DNA from: Cuneatibacter sp. NSJ-177 | Lineage (GTDB): Bacteria > Bacillota > Clostridia > Lachnospirales > Lachnospiraceae | Reading direction: 5' to 3' | DNA: 64,000 bases | Assembly (NCBI RefSeq): GCF_022867805.1 | Contig: NZ_JALIFO010000010.1 | Span: forward strand, 62,001-126,000 | Shown here: positions 59,938-64,000 of the stretch, piece after piece | Layout: each line of letters begins with the position of its first letter | Numbering within the stretch: the stretch's first letter is position 1 | Program-made: the position numbers and the translations under genes | Notes under the pieces: generated by a model | Told to the model about the DNA's origin: nothing | The model's database searches: none | Seen by the model: the letters and a program-made list of their open reading frames with translations, nothing else

Positions 59938-60002
59938 GGATTTTTTTCAAAAAAAAACACCACCGGCAAAATTGCCGATGATGTTCTTCGATTGTGGGCA
60001 CA

Positions 60003-60821
60003 CTACTGCTTTTCTTTCCTCAAGCGCCTTCCGCCATCGTAGATCCAAGCACATAAGAACAGAATTACGATGTAAAGCGCCGGAGTAATAAACATAGCTG
60101 TTCTTGTACCAATTTGCGCCAGGATGCTATCATCAGCTGCCGCCCCATACTGGAGTCCGAAACCAAATCCGATCACTCCAATCAAATAATTCAGGACCAG
60201 AAGCCCGGAACAGTTCAATATAGTGATACCGATTGTACCTTTTCCTTTATATTCCCCCAATTTTTTTCTACGGAAGAAGAGGTAGAGAACATTCCCTGCC
60301 ATCGTCAAAAATACGACGCCCAGAAGTTTTCCGCTGAAATCCATGGGATGATTGGATTCCGTAGTAACTGCGCCAACGCCCGTTTCCTTGGGAATGAAAA
60401 ACGCCTCCAAATCCGCTTTCGCTTGCTCCGGCTGACTGGAATCATATCTGTAAGCTGAAACATATTCTCCGTCCAACGTTTTTACTAATAGGGGGATCCA
60501 GTCCACATGAAATCGCTTTAAGACATAATCATATTTCGGCGATTCTTTCCATTGGGACGTATCATAGGAATAGACAACCCATTGGTTCTCAGCAAGAACA
60601 TTTTCAAGAACCTTCTCAAATTCCTGACACTCCGGACAGTCCGATTTGCCAAAATAGATATAGTAAGTTCCTTTCAAATCCAGATAGAATGTTCCATTCG
60701 CTATTTCAATAATGGCCGGTTCGGTTTTAGGTTCCGCACTCGAAGAATGATTCCCATAGACCGGCAATGGAAATAGCATCAAAATGAAAATAAAGCAGCT
60801 TGAAAAAAATCTTTTTTTCAT
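60003..60821 (-). CDS. exported thioredoxin-like protein with C-terminal membrane domain
   Basis: A 272-residue protein. An N-terminal signal peptide (KKRFFSSCFIFILMLFPLPVYG) is followed by a thioredoxin-like domain with KSDCPECQEFE, where CPEC replaces the usual CGPC. The domain extends to about residue 145. Three to four hydrophobic segments follow, with cytoplasmic basic tail RRLRKEKQ. It probably does thiol redox or reductant transfer outside the membrane. Start 60821 is preferred for its signal peptide and GGAAGGAG upstream. It stands alone. Confidence 0.75.
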   Translation of the reverse strand: MKKRFFSSCFIFILMLFPLPVYGNHSSSAEPKTEPAIIEIANGTFYLDLKGTYYIYFGKSDCPECQEFEKVLENVLAENQWVVYSYDTSQWKESPKYDYVLKRFHVDWIPLLVKTLDGEYVSAYRYDSSQPEQAKADLEAFFIPKETGVGAVTTESNHPMDFSGKLLGVVFLTMAGNVLYLFFRRKKLGEYKGKGTIGITILNCSGLLVLNYLIGVIGFGFGLQYGAAADDSILAQIGTRTAMFITPALYIVILFLCAWIYDGGRRLRKEKQ

Positions 60822-61145
60822 CCTTTTCTTCTCCTTCCGGATTTCATCTATCGTCAAGTCATATCCGGCTTCCTTTCTGATCTCTCACGAAAAAAATTGA
60901 ATTCCTTTCAATAAGAGCAAAAACCATAAGCTCGCAGAAACAATGATAGGATAACCGTAACACATTTTTCAGGCGAACGCAAGAAATATTTTATTAAATA
61001 GCATTTTCGCCTCGTGTTATTCTGACTATTTATTCATCTTCATCTAAAGTATTGGCCGGATCAATCCTCCATGCTCTCCCGGATCGCCATGGAGCGCAAT
61101 AAAAAACCCGAAGATTCCTGAAATCTCCGGATTTTTTATTTGGCT
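60822..61145. other. intergenic stretch with one terminator
   Basis: About 320 AT-rich bases without a convincing gene. The terminator at 61098-61140 belongs to the CobW-like operon. I see no other recognisable element apart from possible promoter sequences for the thioredoxin-like gene. Confidence 0.5.
61098..61140 (-). terminator. terminator of the CobW-like operon
   Basis: AATAAAAAACCCGAAGATT/AATCTCCGGATTTTTTATT hairpin with a 5-base loop. On the minus strand it directly follows the gene stop. Confidence 0.85.
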
Positions 61146-62087
61146 TTAATTAAAAGAGACCACGTCATCTATCGGTTTTGCCGCCCCTTCGATCTTTTTC
61201 AGATGCAGCACCGGGCCTTCTTCGCCGTAAAGGCGGTGGTACTCCACGCCGAACTCCACTTCCACATGAACCCAGTCTCTGGTCTTGTAGGGAAGCACCG
61301 AGTCATAGTGACAGATAAATCCAAGGAATTGAATGTCATTGGCGCAGCATGTCATCACGAAACGTCCCGGCACGAAGGCTTTCCGTCCAAGATGGGGCGC
61401 CCGGTATACCTGGGCCAGAAACCGGATAGTCTTTCCCTCGTAGTGCTCCGGATGTTCCATGGCGTCGATATACCAGATCCCGTAATCCATATCTTCGATT
61501 TCCACCTTGTCCGCCTTCCAGTCAAAGGGAAGGTCTTCCTCGGTCTCCTCGATCTGCGTCCCGTCGGGCCGCTCAAAGACAATCTGGGCGCGGGAGTTGA
61601 CTGCCTTGATATTCCTGCGGAATTTCTTCCGGTCCAGATCATCCCCGCACCGGTTAAAAATAATCAGCCCCGCAGGAAACAGTGGCTCCATAAACATGGT
61701 CCGCATATTGGCCAGATACAGTTCCGCGGTCTCGCCGTTCACCGTCGCATAGACGCCGTATACCTGCCATCCCCGCGGCAGGGCCAGGTCCAGAATCTTA
61801 TCCACGCCCCAGGTGCCGTTGTACTCCATCATCACCTGGCGTGGCTGATGGGCCGCGTCAAAAGCCATCAGGCGTTCTGTGGTCAGCTCGCTCTCCTCCT
61901 CCAGCCGGACCAATGCAGCGTCCGTCTCCGCGAGAAATTCTTCCGAATATTCTTCCTCGCCCTCCTCGCAGGAAATGATCAGAGTCGGCCCGCCGTCCCG
62001 GAAATCCGGGCTTTTCAGGGCGTCCTTCAGCATCGAAGTTTTTCCGCTCTCCAAAAGCCCGGTAAAAATATATAATTCTACCGCCAT
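61146..62087 (-). CDS. CobW-like (G3E) GTPase fused to a TIGR03943/DUF1980-like C-terminal domain
   Basis: A 313-residue protein. Residues 1-165 are a G3E-type P-loop domain with GLLESGKTS (10-18) and NRCGDD as the guanine-specificity motif. The CxCC metal motif of the CobW family is replaced by SCEEGEEE. Residues 190-300 resemble the TIGR03943/DUF1980 domain (FVMTCCANDIQFLGFICHYD) with paired cysteines. It lies 10 bases after the His-rich CobW gene, so the two are an operon and likely act in metal delivery (zinc is the best guess). Confidence 0.8.
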   Translation of the reverse strand: MAVELYIFTGLLESGKTSMLKDALKSPDFRDGGPTLIISCEEGEEEYSEEFLAETDAALVRLEEESELTTERLMAFDAAHQPRQVMMEYNGTWGVDKILDLALPRGWQVYGVYATVNGETAELYLANMRTMFMEPLFPAGLIIFNRCGDDLDRKKFRRNIKAVNSRAQIVFERPDGTQIEETEEDLPFDWKADKVEIEDMDYGIWYIDAMEHPEHYEGKTIRFLAQVYRAPHLGRKAFVPGRFVMTCCANDIQFLGFICHYDSVLPYKTRDWVHVEVEFGVEYHRLYGEEGPVLHLKKIEGAAKPIDDVVSFN

Positions 62088-62097
62088 GGTATCCTCC

Positions 62098-63351
62098 TTA
62101 AATATGGAATGCCTTCTTCAGCGCATCCTCCGCCAGATCCGTACCGATGACGCAGAGCTTTCCGGTGTAGTCCGGCTGGCCCGCACGGATCTGATACTCC
62201 ATAGGAACCAGATCGAATTCCAGCCAGCTCCCATCGGCGGCAGCCACAATCCCCTTCGCCCGCAGAACCGTGCCGTACGTGGCTGTCTCCGCCAAATCTT
62301 TCAATACGGCTTCCAGCTCCTGCCGGTCGTAGAGATGGGCCGTCTCGGTTCCCCAGCTCGTGAACACTTCATCCGCATGATGGTGATGATGCCCGTGATG
62401 GTCATGATGATGGTCGTGATGGTGCTCTTCATGATCGTGCCCGCATTCGTGATCGTGATGGTGCTCCTCATGGTCATGACCGTGATCATGTCCCTCATGG
62501 TTGTGCCCGCATTCGTGATCGTGATGGTGTTCCTCATGGTCGTGGCCGCACTCATGGCCGTGATCATGGTGCTCCTCATGATCGTGATCGTGGTCATGGT
62601 GTTCCTCATGGTCGTAACCGCACTCGTGATCGTGATGGTGCTCCTCATGATCATGTCCGCATTCGTGGCCGTGATCATGCTCGTGGTCATGACCGCAGCC
62701 GCACTCTTCCTCTTCTTCGTCCAGGCGGATCATCTCCTCCGGTTTGGAAGAATGCTCCAGGGCATGGCGCACCGCCTCGCCGCTAAGGGCGTCCCAGGAG
62801 GTTGTGATGATCGTGGCTTTGCCGTTCTTTTCCTTCAGCAGACGTACACACTCATCCAGCTTGTCCCCGGTCATCATCTGGGTCCGGCTCAGCACGATGG
62901 TCGTGGCGTGCTCCACCTGATTATTAAAGAATTCTCCGAAATTCTTCATATACATCTTGGCTTTCTTTCCGTCCACCACGGTGATCAGGCTCCCGATGGC
63001 AATATCCGCCTGATCTTTGATCGCCTCCACGGCCTTCGCCACATCGGACAGCTTGCCGACGCCGGACGGCTCGATCAGCACGCGGTCCGGCTGGTACTCG
63101 GCCAGCACCTTTTTCAGCGCTTCGCTGAAATCCCCCACCAGGGTGCAGCAGATGCAGCCGGAATTCATCTCCGTCACTTCAATCCCGGCGTCCCGCAGGA
63201 AGCCGCCGTCGATCCCGATCTCGCCGAATTCATTTTCAATCAGAACCAGTTTCTCACCGGCATAAACCTCGGAAACCAGCTTTTTGATAAATGTTGTCTT
63301 TCCGGCTCCCAGGAAACCGGATACGATATCCACTTTTGTCATGTCGCTCAT
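62098..63351 (-). CDS. CobW/ZNG1-like GTPase metallochaperone with extreme His-rich insert
   Basis: A 417-residue G3E GTPase. P-loop GFLGAGKTT (12-20), the metal motif CICC in MNSGCICCTLVGD near 66, and the C-terminal CobW_C domain (SWLEFDLVPMEYQIRAGQPD). Between them residues about 212-326 contain roughly fifty histidines in repeats of the form HDHEEHHHDHECGH, a large metal-storage segment. Members deliver Zn, Co or Ni to enzymes under limitation. A structured leader and a consensus promoter precede it. Confidence 0.92.
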   Translation of the reverse strand: MSDMTKVDIVSGFLGAGKTTFIKKLVSEVYAGEKLVLIENEFGEIGIDGGFLRDAGIEVTEMNSGCICCTLVGDFSEALKKVLAEYQPDRVLIEPSGVGKLSDVAKAVEAIKDQADIAIGSLITVVDGKKAKMYMKNFGEFFNNQVEHATTIVLSRTQMMTGDKLDECVRLLKEKNGKATIITTSWDALSGEAVRHALEHSSKPEEMIRLDEEEEECGCGHDHEHDHGHECGHDHEEHHHDHECGYDHEEHHDHDHDHEEHHDHGHECGHDHEEHHHDHECGHNHEGHDHGHDHEEHHHDHECGHDHEEHHHDHHHDHHGHHHHHADEVFTSWGTETAHLYDRQELEAVLKDLAETATYGTVLRAKGIVAAADGSWLEFDLVPMEYQIRAGQPDYTGKLCVIGTDLAEDALKKAFHI

Positions 63352-63461
63352 CCTTCTTTCTTTCTATCTTCCAGACTCGCTCCTGCAAGTCTTGGCGCGC
63401 GATTCGGCTTTGCTTATGCAAATATCTTCCGAACGGAATCGCTGCGCATCCGAAGCGGAGC

Positions 63462-63497
63462 GTCTATCCGATGGGAAATTTCTTCCATCTGATAGAC
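63462..63497 (-). other. hairpin in the cobW leader
   Basis: Stem GTCTATC-A-GATGG/CCATC-G-GATAGAC around a 10-base loop, within a leader of about 170 bases that also has TTCCG-TTCG-GAA and CCG-CTT-CGG mini-hairpins. It could be a regulatory RNA; I match it to no known riboswitch. Confidence 0.5.
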
Positions 63498-63522
63498 ATT
63501 TTTGCCAAATTTTAACGGTTTG

Positions 63523-63551
63523 ATTATAGCACTCTTTCTTCCGGAGGGCAA
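63523..63551 (-). promoter_or_regulatory. promoter of the His-rich cobW operon
   Basis: Minus strand TTGCCC (63551-63546), 17 bp, TATAAT (63528-63523). It is divergent from the glnA promoter. No clear Zur-type palindrome was seen at it. Confidence 0.7.
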
Positions 63552-63618
63552 CCATCCCCCTATCGTGTATTTTCGCCTTGTTTTCTTAAGAAAAATACAA
63601 TTTTTTTTATTTTTCTTA

Positions 63619-63647
63619 TTGACGTCCTTATTTCTCCGTGCTATAAT
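63619..63647 (+). promoter_or_regulatory. glnA promoter
   Basis: TTGACG (63619-63624), 17 bp, TATAAT (63642-63647), with a T-rich tract upstream like that of the glutamate synthase promoter. Predicted start near 63654. Confidence 0.85.
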
Positions 63648-63660
63648 TTGGCAAATGAAC

Positions 63661-63724
63661 AAGGGCGTTCATGAAATAAGGCTTTCACACCCCGTTTGGG
63701 AGGCTTTCTTTCATGGACGCCTTT
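63661..63724 (+). terminator. glnA leader attenuator hairpin
   Basis: Stem GGCGTTCATGAAA (63664-63676) with TTTCATGGACGCC (63709-63721), extended by AAG/TTT, enclosing a 32-base loop with a CCC/GGG mini-stem and two AGGCTTTC copies. TTT CTC follows. It starts about 7 bases after the predicted transcription start. Confidence 0.75.
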
Positions 63725-63759
63725 CTCAAATTTCCCCGTCTCCGGAAAGGAAAAACGAT

Positions 63760-64000
63760 ATGAACGATACCATTTCAGAAGTATTACAATTCGCGAAGGA
63801 GAACGACGTAAAATTTATTCATCTGGCTTTCTGCGATCTCTTTGGAACGCAGAAAAGTATTTCCATCATGCCCGGCGAGCTTCCCCGCGCGTTTCAATAT
63901 GGGATTTCCTTTGACGCCTCGGCCATTCAGGGCTTTGGAACCGTGGAATGCTCCGACCTGTTTCTCCTGCCGGACAGCTCCTCCGTCTCCATCCTGCCGT
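63760..64000 (+). CDS. glnA: glutamine synthetase type I, N-terminal part (runs off the window)
   Basis: The first 80 codons of a GSI: ISEVLQFAKENDVKFIHLAFCDLFGTQKSISI (beta-grasp domain), FDASAIQGFGTVECSDLFLLPD (the conserved DGSSIRGF-like loop, here DASAIQGF). GGAAAGGA precedes the ATG. This is a second glutamine synthetase besides the type III enzyme at 46.9-49.0 kb, and both have the same sort of leader hairpin. Confidence 0.93.
   Translation, partial: MNDTISEVLQFAKENDVKFIHLAFCDLFGTQKSISIMPGELPRAFQYGISFDASAIQGFGTVECSDLFLLPDSSSVSILP

Noticed and set aside
59448-59969. Open frame crossing the tRNA genes
   Set aside because: It overlaps two well-folded tRNAs and the terminator; not a protein gene.
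62380-62700. CRISPR or satellite repeat
   Set aside because: The periodicity follows His/Asp/Glu codons of a single reading frame; it is a protein repeat.
61879-63492. 537-codon plus-strand frame rich in Met/Val
   Set aside because: It is the antisense reading of the His-rich repeat in the CobW gene; the apparent membrane-like composition comes from the complement of His/Asp/Glu codons.

Overview
The window is 64 kb of chromosome from a fairly GC-rich (roughly 55% by eye), spore-forming Clostridia-type Firmicute, probably Lachnospiraceae or a near relative. Pointers are spmA, a Spo0A-type DNA-binding protein, RicT (YaaT) beside holB, strong AGGAGG ribosome-binding sites, LL-diaminopimelate aminotransferase, glutamine synthetase III, a split ferredoxin-type glutamate synthase and ferredoxin-linked 2-oxoacid oxidation. 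I see no prophage, CRISPR array, complete insertion sequence or rRNA.

Layout. (1) 1-8 kb: two divergent transcripts share a control region with three TTGAAC(A/G)TGTTCAA palindromes. Leftward run a sodium:solute symporter, a PanE-like reductase and a four-subunit 2-oxoacid:ferredoxin oxidoreductase. Rightward run an Ldh2-type 2-hydroxyacid dehydrogenase and an MFS carrier. Together they read as import of a 2-hydroxyacid, oxidation to the 2-oxoacid and conversion to acyl-CoA. (2) 8-19 kb: a TetR gene, a tripartite tricarboxylate transporter (TctABC), a LysR regulator, an SDR dehydrogenase, a divergent shikimate-dehydrogenase-like gene and a three-subunit molybdenum hydroxylase. A 17-bp motif recurs before tctC and in the SDR/aroE control region. 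(3) 19-23 kb: an orphan rubredoxin-fused glutamate-synthase-like flavoprotein, spmA, a MerR regulator and a lone ABC ATPase. (4) 23.7-36.4 kb: a same-strand island around a large aldehyde-oxidoreductase-type molybdenum hydroxylase. It contains NifX-like, AMP-ligase, methyltransferase, radical-SAM, small zinc/redox, flavin-dicluster, phosphatase-nucleotidyltransferase-HD, C_GCAxxG_C_C and nucleotidyltransferase-ModE proteins. This is the strongest candidate for an incompletely described system. (5) 36.4-42 kb: a tctA relic, then housekeeping genes (rsmI, a tRNA/NPPY methyltransferase, ricT, holB, a guanylate-kinase-like gene). (6) 42-46.8 kb: a receiver-less Spo0A-like protein, a decayed thioredoxin gene, an Fe-alcohol dehydrogenase and small unknowns. 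(7) 46.9-54 kb: nitrogen assimilation and lysine synthesis (glnN, three glutamate synthase genes, dapL). (8) 54-64 kb: dGTPase, envelope glycosyl genes, a small alarmone synthetase, tRNA-Ala and tRNA-Val, a thioredoxin-like membrane protein, two CobW-family GTPases (one very His-rich) and the start of a type I glutamine synthetase.

The clearest regulatory signal is shared by glnN, the glutamate synthase operon and glnA. Each has a consensus promoter, and each transcript should begin within a few bases of a long terminator-like hairpin opening with (C)AA(A/G)GGCG. This suggests a common antitermination switch for nitrogen assimilation. Functions of whole clusters are inferred from gene families and context; start sites were chosen from ribosome-binding sites.
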